Of a stretch of DNA of 64,000 nucleotides, positions 12,701 to 24,700 are shown piece by piece. The notes beneath the pieces were generated by a model, which saw nothing but the letters and a program-made list of their open reading frames with translations, had not been told where the DNA came from and made no database searches. Location: contig OX421495.1 in assembly GCA_949126835.1 (NCBI GenBank), positions 31,801,320-31,865,319 on the forward strand, given 5' to 3'. Both the position numbers and the translations under genes were made by a program. The number at the start of each line of letters is the position of its first letter. Within the stretch, counting starts at the first letter, position 1. The stretch comes from Anisus vortex (taxonomy: Eukaryota; Mollusca; Gastropoda; Planorbidae).

Positions 12701-15700
12701 TATGTAGCTCTGACAGAAGGACGCTACGCCTTGTACACCTATTATTGCCATTTGTAATTTTTTCACTTACATCGTTTGATTTGCAAGTTATAATAAAGTT
12801 TCTTCATTTACTAAACAGTCAAGGAGTTGGTTTTTGAATTACTATTATTGTTGAGAACATTTGAATAGTAACAGGACAGGTTAACCAAACTTGGAAAACT
12901 GCTGCAGACTATTTATCACTCTCAGAACGAAGTGAGTTGCAGCTGGCCTTTAAAAATCAAACCCTAGTCAACCGCCAAAAGAATTGGAGTGAAAGCTACA
13001 ATTTAACACATGTATTTTAGTCTCATGACTTTAAAAAAATATTGAAATCTGCAGATTTAAATTTTAAACCATTATCCTCAGGCATGGAAGTCTGGGTTTG
13101 TTGCCAATATACTTAATCTAGGCATTAATATTTATTTGTGCGATTAACATGTGTTAGTGGCTGTTCCTTATCTACCAATACTTTACATCTCATAATCTAC
13201 CAATACTTAACACTTAAATATCTAAATCTACCAATACTTTACATCTCAAAATCTACCAATACTTAACACTTAAATATCTAAATCTACCAATACTTTACAT
13301 CTCATAATCTAACAATACCTTACACTTACATATCTAAATCTACCAATACTTTACATCTAACAATACCTTACACTTACATATCTAAATCTACCAATACTTT
13401 ACATCTCATAATCTAACAATACCTTACACTTACATATCTAAATCTACCAATGCTTTACTTCTCATTATCTAACAATACCTTACACTTACATATCTAAATC
13501 TACCAATACTGTATATCTCAATAATATTTGTTGTTCAAACATTCTAGCTTGGTGGCTATGGACTTCCTTTTTATGTGATTGGTACATTGACACTGTCAAC
13601 ATGTCTACTTATGATTTTCCTGCTACCTGAGCCACAAGGTAGGATTTGTTATTGTTTTAGTAGACACTGCTTTGTGCTCCCTTTTTTAATTAGTCCATCC
13701 AATTTATCATAGTCTTATTAGTTCTGACATTACTTTAGGAAAGTAAAGTGACTTAAAGCATTCTCCTGGCAACACTATTCCTTTATATTATCATAGAAAC
13801 TGATGAATACTACTTCACCAGCCCTCATGGACCAAATTGCTAGAAGGGATGCTTTACATTTCACTCAATCCTTGTGATATTCATTGACTAGTGACCAAAC
13901 AGAATTGAAATCATGAGCTTTACAACCAAGAAGTGAAATCTTTAGACTTGGATTGTTGTCTCTATCTTATTTTGTGAACAATTTTGTTATTGTTGATGTG
14001 GTGTGTTAAACTGAGGATTGTTGGTTTTTACTTTCTAATCCAATACAACCTGGTCAACCAATCCAATTCTGTTTCAATGCTTGGATTAAATTGTTTTAAT
14101 TTCTGTTCACTGGTAGTTTTTTTTATTAGAAATTTGTTTATAAACTATTTTTTACCCTACAGATGTACACAATGAGAGGAAGACAAATGTTTATACTTTG
14201 TTCAAAAGTCCACTCATTTGGTTTTCAAGTCTCAGCATTACTGTAACCTCATTAGCAATAATGTTTCTGGATCCAACCTTGTCCAAACACCTGGAGCAGG
14301 TAAAAAAAATTACTCATTGACATGTGTATATATACACATATATATACATATATCTACACATATAAATAATAATTGCATAATGTCTTTTGTCTCTGCCCTT
14401 CACCTTTGTCCAGGATCTTTTCTCTTGGTTTCTTTCTGCTTGGTTGACCTCTGCTACCTGCATGCCTTCTTATACCTTTTCTCTTTGTTTCTTTCTGCTT
14501 GGTTGGCCTCTGCTACCTGCATGCCTTCTTATACCTTTTCTCTTTGTTTCTTTCTGCTTGGTTGGCCTCTGCTACCTGCATGATGATGATGATGATGATG
14601 ATTTATATAGCGCGCCTATCCATGCTATGTTAGCATACTCAGTGCGCTCTGGTTCACCTTTCAGTTGTGAATGTGCTATAAAAACAAAACAAAAAAACTA
14701 TAAGCTTAGTTGAAGAGGAAGGTCTTTAAACTTCTCTTGAATGACTCATTTTTTTCAGAATCCCTCAATGTCTGAGGCAATTTATTCCATAAATAAGGCG
14801 CTGCTGACTCAAAAGAGCGTACACCAAATGACTTCTTTTTATGACCATCCACACTGGGTACTTTGAGTAGTGACTGTGATGAAGAGCGCAGCCCCTTAGT
14901 GGACACATGCTTGGGAACAAGTTCTTGAAGATAGTGAGGGGCAGTGCCTTCTATATACAGCTATAGGCAAGTGACAGAATTTTATGGTCAATGCGCTTGG
15001 TCACAGGGAGCCAGTGGAGATCTTTAAGAACTGGGGTTTTGTGGTCCGACTTCTTAATCCCTGATACAATGCGTGCTGCAGTGTTTTGTACTTTCTGGAG
15101 TCTCTGAAGCTGGTTCTGAGGCAGACCCCACAGACAGCTATTACAATAATCCAGCCGTGATCGACCTTTCTGAGACTGGTGTCAGAACCACACAGAAAAG
15201 CCTCTGTCTTTTCATGCCTTCTTATACCTTTTCTCTTTGTTTCTTTCTGCTTGGTTGGCCTCTGCTACCTGCATGCCTTCTTATACCTTTTCTCTTTGTT
15301 TCTTTCTGCTTGGTTGACCTCTGCTACCTGCATGCCTTCTTATACCTTTTCTCTTTGTTTCTTTCTGCTTGGTTGACCTCTGCTACCTGCATGCCTTCTT
15401 ATACCTTTTCTCTTGGTTTCTTTCTGCTTGGTTGACCTCTGCTACCTGCATGCCTTCTTATACCTTTTCTCTTGGTTTCTTTCTGCTTGGTTGGCCTCTG
15501 CTACCTGCATGCCTTCTTATACCTTTTCTCTTTGTTTCTTTCTGCTTGGTTGACCTCTGCTACCTGCATGCCTTCTTATACCTTTTCTCTTTGTTTCTTT
15601 CTGCTTGGTTGGCCTCTGCTACCTGCATGCCTTCTTATACCTTTTCTCTTTGTTTCTTTCTGCTTGGTTGGCCTCTGCTACCTGCATGCCTTCTTATACC

Positions 15701-18700
15701 TTTTCTCTTTGTTTCTTTCTGCTTGGTTGGCCTCTGCTACCTGCATGCCTTCTTATACCTTTTCTCTTTGTTTCTTTCTGCTTGGTTGGCCTCTGCTACC
15801 TGCATGCCTTCTTATACCTTTTCTCTTTGTTTCTTTCTGCTTGGTTGACCTCTGATACCTGCATGCCTTCTTATACCTTTTCTCTTTGTTTCTTTCTGCT
15901 TGGTTGACCTCTGCTACCTGCATGCCTTCTTATACCTTTTCTCTTGGTTTCTTTCTGCTTGGTTGAGCTCTGCTACCTGCATGCCTTCTTATACCTTTTC
16001 TCTTGGTTTCTTTCTGCTTGGTTGGCCTCTGCTACCTGCATGCCTTCTTATACCTTTTCTCTTGGTTTCTTTCTGCTTGGTTGGTCTCTGCTACCTGCAT
16101 GCCTTCTTATACCTTTTCTCTTTGTTTCTTTCTGCTTGGTTGACCTCTGCTACCTGCATGCCTTCGTATACCTTTTCTCTTTGTTTCTTTCTGCTTGGTT
16201 GGCCTCTGCTACCTGCATGATGATGATGATGATGATGATTTATATAGCGCGCCTATCCATGCTATGTTAGCATGCTCAGTGCGCTCTGGTTCACCTTTCA
16301 GTTGTGAATGTGCTATAAAAACAAAACAAAAAAACATTGTTCATAATTTTACTTACAATTAATGTTTCCTTTTGCTTGTATGTTGTGTGGGGATGTAAAG
16401 AAAACATTTTCAAGGGAATATGTTTACATATATATTATAATTGTATCAAAACACCTTCTCAGTTTGTACCTTCATTTAGCAATCAGTGTTCAATCAGAGT
16501 CATCATCTACTCTGTAAAGGCTCAATAGAGAACTGAAATTATTCAAGCTGATGGATATTAATTCTAAGGATGCATGCATTGTGTTAAGGTCAATGAGTGA
16601 CTTATCAGATTTAATGAAACTCAAAGAAAGTCAATGATGAATTACCCATAAAAAAACACAAGTACATCTTGAAATAGGCTTTGAGCTTAACTTTAGGAAG
16701 AAATTAGGAAGGGTCTTGTTTTCTTCTGCATAACTGTCTTTTCAAAATTGTGTTTTTATAAAGCCAACATAAATTAGAAAAAATCTCAAATACTGTGCAG
16801 ACATCAACAATGAAAAATGTTTTGGATGGACAGAATCTTGTCTCATATTATTGTAAAATATCATCATCATCATTTTCAATGATTAGTTGATTATGTATGA
16901 TTATAATATCAAACTAAAAATTATTGCTTTAAGACTGTTTACTGTTGTTTTCTTGTTTGTTTTGATACAGTTCAATTTATCACCAGCTTTGATTGGGCTT
17001 GTATTTGTTATAGCCCCTGGCTTGTACGCTTTTACATCCCCTTTCTGGGGCTATCTTAGTGACACTAAGGTAAGGGTGACTAGTTAAGTATTATTTAAAC
17101 CAGAGGTTCCCAACCCTGTGCCATGGCGCCCGCGGAACAATTCGTATGTGCCCGCCTCTCACTATTCGACAGAGACAGAATTTTTTTCATAAACATTATT
17201 TTAAAATAAATTAAAATATGATTTATTTTTATTCATTTGTTAGAGTTTAAATTTTTTTTTTACTGCCTAGGTTTATTAAATATGTTTGATACTTGTCCCA
17301 ACTTGTCTAGAGGCGAGCCAGACTGCACTATTTACGCTAGCCTGGAACGGCTAGTGCAATTTGCACATCACACCTTGTACACGCAGAAAACCCCAAGTGA
17401 ACGAATGGAACGAATGCCATTAACTGATCCGATAAACGCCGAAGGCGCCAAATCACAAGGCAAATAACTCTGATTGCTTCTGCGATCATCGGCTCACTTC
17501 GGGTTTTCCGCGTGTACATGGAGTGATGCGCAAAAAGCATTCCCCGCCTGGAACCGCGTTGTTGTCATTGTGATTGCTGCCCTGTTCGGGTCGCGACAGT
17601 TAGATAAGAGACATGTTAAGACGAAACACGAATTAGGAGTTTTCTATAAAAAAAAAATTAACAGGCTAAAAGCGAGGTGCGTAATTTATTGTATTCATAA
17701 GCGATGATCTATTAATAAACTATTTTTATTGAGGAGATAGTTATAGTTCTTGTTATAATATATTTATGCATATAATGCAGAACAGACTTGCACTATTATA
17801 ACATTGATATTATATTGTAGTTCAATTTTTTTTTATTTTAGCCTTAAAATGAGTGGACAAAGTAAAAGACAACGAACCTATAATTTTAACACTAACTGGG
17901 AGGAATCATATTGTTTCGTTAATTTGAAAAATAAATGCGTTTGTTTGTTGTGTGGTAGTAGCGTTGAACGACACTTTCAGACAAATCATGGCACTTTTAA
18001 TGTGAATTATCCTCTTAAATCTGAAATAAGAAAGAAAAAAATTTGTTATCTAACATCAAGTCTAACAGCACAACAGACTGTTTTCACTAGACATGTGGAA
18101 AATTCTTAAAAGGCCACCATTGCTTCTTTCAAAATATCTCACATGCTCGCAAAAAAGAAGAAACCTTTCATTGATGGTGAGTTGTTTAAGGAACTATTTT
18201 TGACTGGTGTCGATTGTTTGTTTGATGGATTTTCTAACAAACGTGTCACAAGAAGAATACATGCAATGTCAACAGACATACAAACTCAAGTTAAAAACTG
18301 ACTTGGAAATATGTGACTGGTTCTCGCTACAATTTGACGAGTCAACAGATATATCAAACACCGCACAGTTAGCAGTTATGGTGAGAATGGTGTTTAGTAA
18401 CTTCACAGTAAAAGAGGATATGTTACAAATATTACCTATGAAAGGACAGACAAGGGGTGAGGATATTTATAATACATTCAAAACATACGCCAAGTCAATA
18501 AATATGACTTTGCACAAGCTGTCTGCAATAACCACTGATGGGGCGCCATCAATGATGGGTAAAAACAAAGGATTTATTGCCCTCTGCATGAAGGATGATT
18601 CATTTTCAAACTTCATGTCCTACCATTGTATTATCCACCAGGAAGCTCTGTGTTGTACAATTTTGCCATTTGAACACGTCATGAAAATAGTTACAAAAAT

Positions 18701-21700
18701 AATCAATTCTATTCTAGCAGCTCCTTTGCAACACCGACTTTTCAAGGCCCTGTTAGAAGATACTGAAGATAAAGAACATTATCTTATTCTGCATACTGAA
18801 GTACGTTGGCTCAGTAAAGGAAAGGTTCTTACAAGATTTGTGAGTTTAATTGAAGAAATAAAAACATTTATAAACGATAGAAAGGAAAATTATGATGAAC
18901 TAGCTGACTCTGGCTGGCTGATTGATTTGGGATTTCTCACAGACATCATGGAAAAATTGAATTCTTTAAATTTGGAGTTGCAGGGTAAAGACAAAAGCAT
19001 AGCTGAAATGATAAGCTCTGTAAAGTCATTTAAAGCTAAATTATATTTCTTGATATCACATCTGCAGATCAATTCTCTCGTGCATTTCCCACATATGAAG
19101 AAAATGCTAGGTGACAATGAATTAAATGGGACATTATTTATTAAGCATCTTCAAGAGTTAAAAAAACAGTTTGAAAAGAGATTTTTGCAGTTTAAACATA
19201 TTGAGCCAATAGTTTCCTTCTGTATCAATCCTTTTACTTGCCAAATAAATGTTATGGAAATAGCCGCATGTATTGCAGATTTTGTTCAAGGTAAGACAGA
19301 AGAACTAGAGTTAGAAATTTTGGACCTTAAAAATAATATTTTGCTAAAATCCTTAATGTCAGAGGACTTTTGGAATACAGTGGATAGAGAAAAGTTCCCA
19401 TTGTTGAAAAACGCGGCATATAAAATTGAATCATTTTTCGGTTCGACATATTTATGCGAATTATTGTTTTCAAACATGAACTTAATAAAATCAAGATATA
19501 GATCTCGACTCACAGATGAGCATCTGTATGATTGTCTGCTAACAGGATTATCGTCATACGCTCCTAATTATGAAGCTTTGGCCAATGAAATGCAATGCCA
19601 AAGATCACATTGACTTTATTATATTTTTTTATTAAATGTTTTCTTTGTATTTGTGTGTTTTGTTTACTTTCTTTACGTTTTGTAAATACATTTCTCTGTG
19701 TGTATGCAATTTGAAAAAAATGCCAAATAATTTTATTATTTTGAAACATTTTTGTTTATTTTTTATTAATACATTATGACTATAAGACAATAAGAAAATA
19801 AATTATGGGAAAATGACAAGTTATGGAAGGAGTTTGTCGATTTAAAATAGGTGGTGCCCGCCACCCTACTGATATTTTAGAATGTGCTCTAGAGTAAAAA
19901 AAGGTTGGGAACCCCTGATTTAAACCATGTTTTAGGATAAAACTATCTTTAAAAAAAACATTTTAAGTTTATTTTTTTTCCACCTACAAAAACACTAACA
20001 TTGTATTTTTAAATGTATTACAGAAAATCAATGGCATTTTGATTTTTGTTGGAAATCTGATGTGTGCATTAGCTTATCTTCTTTTAGGACCAAGTCCTTA
20101 CCTATCTTTCTTACCAGAGTAAGTTGTTGACTTTTTTTTACCTATTAAGTCAAAAGTTATTTTGATGATAAATTTGTTTGTCAGATAAAATAAATAATTC
20201 AGTAAATGTTCTGGTGAAGTGACTTTTACCAGTTCTTGTCCTAATAGTTAGGGTGTCACAAGATTGTTTTTATAAAATCATGAAACTTTATAAATGAATG
20301 AAAAATTTGTTAAAATTACTAGAAATAACTTTATGATTAACTTAGGCCCTGGTTAACTCTTGGTTCACATTCTAAAATGAAAGCACCTGGAAGTGCATAT
20401 TTAATGTCAATACATTGCACAAGTTCTGTTTAATCTGAAACATATATTAATTTTTCTCACATATGTAAAGAATCATGAATCAAAGATCTCTTATTTGTTG
20501 TGTGCTGTATTTTTATAATTATTATAATTTATTATTAACTGAATTTTATGCTGTATTTATGTTCTATATATTATAGGTACATTTCTTCTTTTTTTTTTTC
20601 ATAAGATAATAGGATAAATTCTCTGGTTAAACATATTCTTAATACATATAATACTGTTAATAACATAGGGTAAATGTAAAGCTCATTTGAAGGATAATTG
20701 TTATGAATAGCGCTATAAAAATATGTAAATTGTAATTTGATAGCAACACTTTATTATTATTTTAAAAAAAGAAATGTGCTCATTATCACTGCTTGGGTAG
20801 TCACAGTATTTGTGAATGGTGTTTAATTGTGAAATAATTCTAAGTCTGCAAAACTACAATAAATTAATTTATTTATTGTATTTATTTATTTATAGTAGCA
20901 ACAACAAAATACCACATACGACTTTATGTATGTCGCAATAAAAAATTCAAAAACATTGTCAAGCGTAGTCATAAATGAATATGACTATATGAATAATGGA
21001 AATGGAATTAGACAAATAAGTTTAGCCCATTTGTACAACCGGGCACATAATGCTAATTTATTTATATCCATGCAACTTTTTTTTCTTTACAGGGCTCTTT
21101 GGGTCATTATTGTTGGTCTAGTAATTAGTGGATTATTCATAGCTTTGGCCATTGTTCCCACAATGAACTGTTTGCTTATTGGAGCCACGTAAGTTGTAAG
21201 ATGGAATATCATTATTGCTCACAATGTTTCTAGTACTCTTTGTACAAGTTTAATGGGTCTTTGACTTTAAACCAGCTTATCTTATCTTATATATTACAGA
21301 CGCTCATTCTATAAAGAAGATTATTGCATCCTATGCTCATCCGTGGTCAAAGTCCAGTCTTGCATTTTTATTAATGTTTTAAATAATGTTAAGTTATTGG
21401 TTTTCCTGGTTTGTTCGGGCAACCCATTCCATGCCCTGAATGCCACTCTAGAAGAAAGAGTACATATATGCATTTGTTCTTGCATAAAGATTGTAACAAT
21501 GAGTATTCTCTGATCATTTGACTTTGTCTACTAGTATCCCAGTACCACTGCATAGAAAATAAAAATGTTATTGTTCATCCTATTTTCTTTTGTTCACCTG
21601 TTAATTATAATACATCATAATTATGTCAATTTTTTTAAATATATCACTAACTTACTCTTCACTTTTAATTTGATCATTCTAATAAACAACACTTTTACTG

Positions 21701-24700
21701 TATAATTTCTAAATATTACGTAGTTAAATCTAATAAATACATTATGTATTTCCATTTGGTAGTGAACTTGGCTTTGAAGACAACATAGATACTTATGGCA
21801 TAATAGCCGGACTTTTTAATACATTTTTTTGTTTGGGGTAAGTACCTACCCATGTATAAGTGTTACATGTTGGGTTTTCTTTTATTTGTTATTTGTAGAA
21901 TTATAATATCTTAAATCTGTTACATGAGGATGTTTTGTTGAAGCTGTTTAATTTTAATATATCTAGTATTAGCAGTTTCACACATAAATCCAAGATAATA
22001 ACTTTAAGTTGATTCAAAATAAAGTTTATGTACACAAATACACAAGAGAATAAATTTAATGTCTAAAAAATATATCAAAATTTAATTCTATTACAATTCA
22101 ATCATTAATTATTTCTTATTAAAAATTTGTTGCATGTTGTTGCTCTGATGCCAAATGACAGTATGATCTTCAAATATTACAAAATATAGTATTTAAAAAT
22201 TCTACTATTAAACACTATATGCTTTTATTACTATTTTGCTTTTAAAGAAGAAAAGCTGTATTTGTGAGTGTGTATTTATACAGTATATACTCGCGTATAA
22301 GTCGCACCGGTGGATAAGTCGCACCCCTAGTTGAAGATTATTTTTCTTTTATGTTGTCATTGACCCGCGTATAAGTCGCACCCTGACTTTCAGGAGTTAC
22401 ACTGCTTTTAACTTCTCCAAAATGCATACCTTTTAAACATAAAAGTTACTAAATATTCACCCTTATATGGAAGCTTTCCTTAAAAATGGTTTCAATAATC
22501 AAATAAAGGCAGTGCTTCATTTATTTTAAACAACCGATCAATACAGCCATTAGCCATATGAGAAAGTAAGGTAACTTATCTGTTTCTTTATTTAAGTCCA
22601 TGTCCTAACTCTAATTTCTATCCCTATAGTCACACTTATAGTGGGCCCTATAATCACACTATAGTGGGCCCTATAGTCACACTATAGTGGGCCGACACAA
22701 AAAAAAAGTCTTTTGAAGTGACGGCTTTCTAGACTGATGTCTAGAATGAATGGCGCCGGTATTGGTGCTATACACGTGCCCTAATTACCATTAACATTGT
22801 TTGTAATGATTTCAAACGCGACTGTGTGGCCGACAACTCTTACATGCAACTAATGAAAAATGAAACACTATTGTCATTTAACGCATTATTTCTATAAAGA
22901 TTTGAAAAAAAATAAAATTCCTGTGTCGATCGGCTGATCGTTGTTTTGGAAACATTGCTTAGACATGGCGCGGTTTTCTCGGAATGCTAAACACTTCCTT
23001 TTAGTAGACTATATAGCCTATACTATAGGCCTAGGTCCTAACTAAAACGCATCTTAAGCTACTAGTCTACAAGCTTATACCTACATTATAGGCCTAGACC
23101 AGATTTTCACACATTTACGATTGTTTCCATATTGTAATTTGCGTTCAATAGGCCTATGAAAAAAAATGCTGCCTGAACCTTAAGCTATGTTTATACGGTA
23201 AAAGAGTTTGTGCGCGTCTACCAGAACACCCAAGTTAGCATGCTTTCGGTTGTTAAGATAAATATGCCAGTTTGGCAAGTAGTAAGAAGGTTACCAGTTT
23301 AATTGCCAGTTTGGCATGGGTATATTTTAGAAAAAGACTTAGCATAGGCCTACCTACTATAATAATGCTAAAGGCTAGGCTATACTATATGTCACTATAG
23401 AGCGGCTATAGGCCTAAGGCTTAGGGCCTACTATGACTATGTTCGTAGAAACAGCAGAAATTAGTAGGCTAATATTAATATGATACTAGACTATAATATA
23501 ATATAATAAAGGATAGTGATCGTGGATAGGCTAGGGAAGGCCTAATACATTATAAATTAGCCTATAACTCGTTTATTAGATACAAAGAATTTACCGGTCA
23601 TTATTATTTCAGGTAGGCATATTTACTGATAGGCCTACTGATACAGTTAGTCTACACCAGTGTCTAAGACCTACGACAACTCTATAATAATAGTAGTAAT
23701 AGTTAATAGGCCTACTATAATAAATAAAATAATAATATTAATAGTCAATAGACTCAATAGTTCTAGAGTTCTAGGAAAATTACAAATAGTCATAGTTGAA
23801 ATACTATTACGGTAGGCCTACAGTCCGGTACAGTAAAGTAATATTAATATATATGTAAAGCAATGTCAATGTTTACGTAGGCCTACCTTAAAATTATATA
23901 ATAGGCCTAAGCCTACAATTATTCTGAACTAGTAGGTTATTATAAATTCATTCAATAAACTTGACTACTAGACACAAAGACTTTCAAAATACGGAGGCTA
24001 CTTGTTTAAATTGTTTTGATATTTGATTAAATTTAAAACATTTTTTAACTTTATAAAGGAGATTTAAAAATTACTTTCGACTTAAATTGAAAATAATGAT
24101 TATTTAGATTTGGCATTAATTTTTTATTTTAATTTGGCTCTAATTTTTTGCTGGCCACTAATGATGTTTTTGCTATCTCTCTCTATTGAAACTACGATGG
24201 ACGCGCAGAAACTCTTTAACCGTTTATACAACATATCAAAAGAAACTGGAGTGGGGGGGGGGGGGGGGGGCAACTTAACTATATATATCAACATATATAA
24301 AAAAATGTGACTTATACGCAGGGGCGAAGCCAGAAATATTTTTCCAGGGGGGGGGGGGGGCGAACTTTCGCATGACAAACATTTCACGAACTGAATACTG
24401 TTTTTTGTTAAAGAACTTTTCAAAGGCCTCTTAAAGCAAAATAACCTTTATTAACATGAGTTTTAAATAAAATATTTTTTTTTAATAATAATTGAACTCT
24501 GCGGGAAGACATTTGCATTGTTACGACTAGTTTAATCGGATTCAAAGAATAGTTGTATTTTTATTAGAAGTCTCTAGATTCTGCTGATCTCTAGTCCAAG
24601 CTAGGGGTTCCTTGACTGACAGGTCTATGCAGTAATGTAGTTATATTCTGTATAATTATCTTCAACACCTTTCTTTCAACAATTACTAATACTAATCACC

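Larger units (their letters stand above)
6703..13008 (+). mobile_element. Complete LTR retrotransposon, Gmr1-like order, RT absent
   Basis: Seen: two LTRs of about 594 bp, starting TGTTAGG and ending TTTAACA, differing at roughly ten positions; a 4-bp CATG target duplication at 6699-6702 and 13009-13012; and a purine tract (GGAAGGGAGG) just before the 3' LTR. The internal part encodes a gag with a SCAN-like segment, a CCHC knuckle, an aspartic protease and an integrase, in that order. Nothing resembling reverse transcriptase or RNase H is found. Known: most Ty3/gypsy elements have PR-RT-RH-INT, while Gmr1-type elements have PR-INT-RT-RH. Inference: a Gmr1-like element that lost its RT/RH segment after the integrase. 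It sits in sense orientation in intron 5 of the transporter. Confidence 0.9.

Noticed and set aside
15216..16218. Regular array as a possible CRISPR
   Set aside because: No unique spacers between units, eukaryotic intron context; it is a simple minisatellite.
14218..16270. Many overlapping plus-strand ORFs encoding a leucine/phenylalanine-rich repeat protein
   Set aside because: They are the three frames of the 59-bp minisatellite. Period not divisible by three, identical peptide in every frame, and location in an intron argue against a gene.
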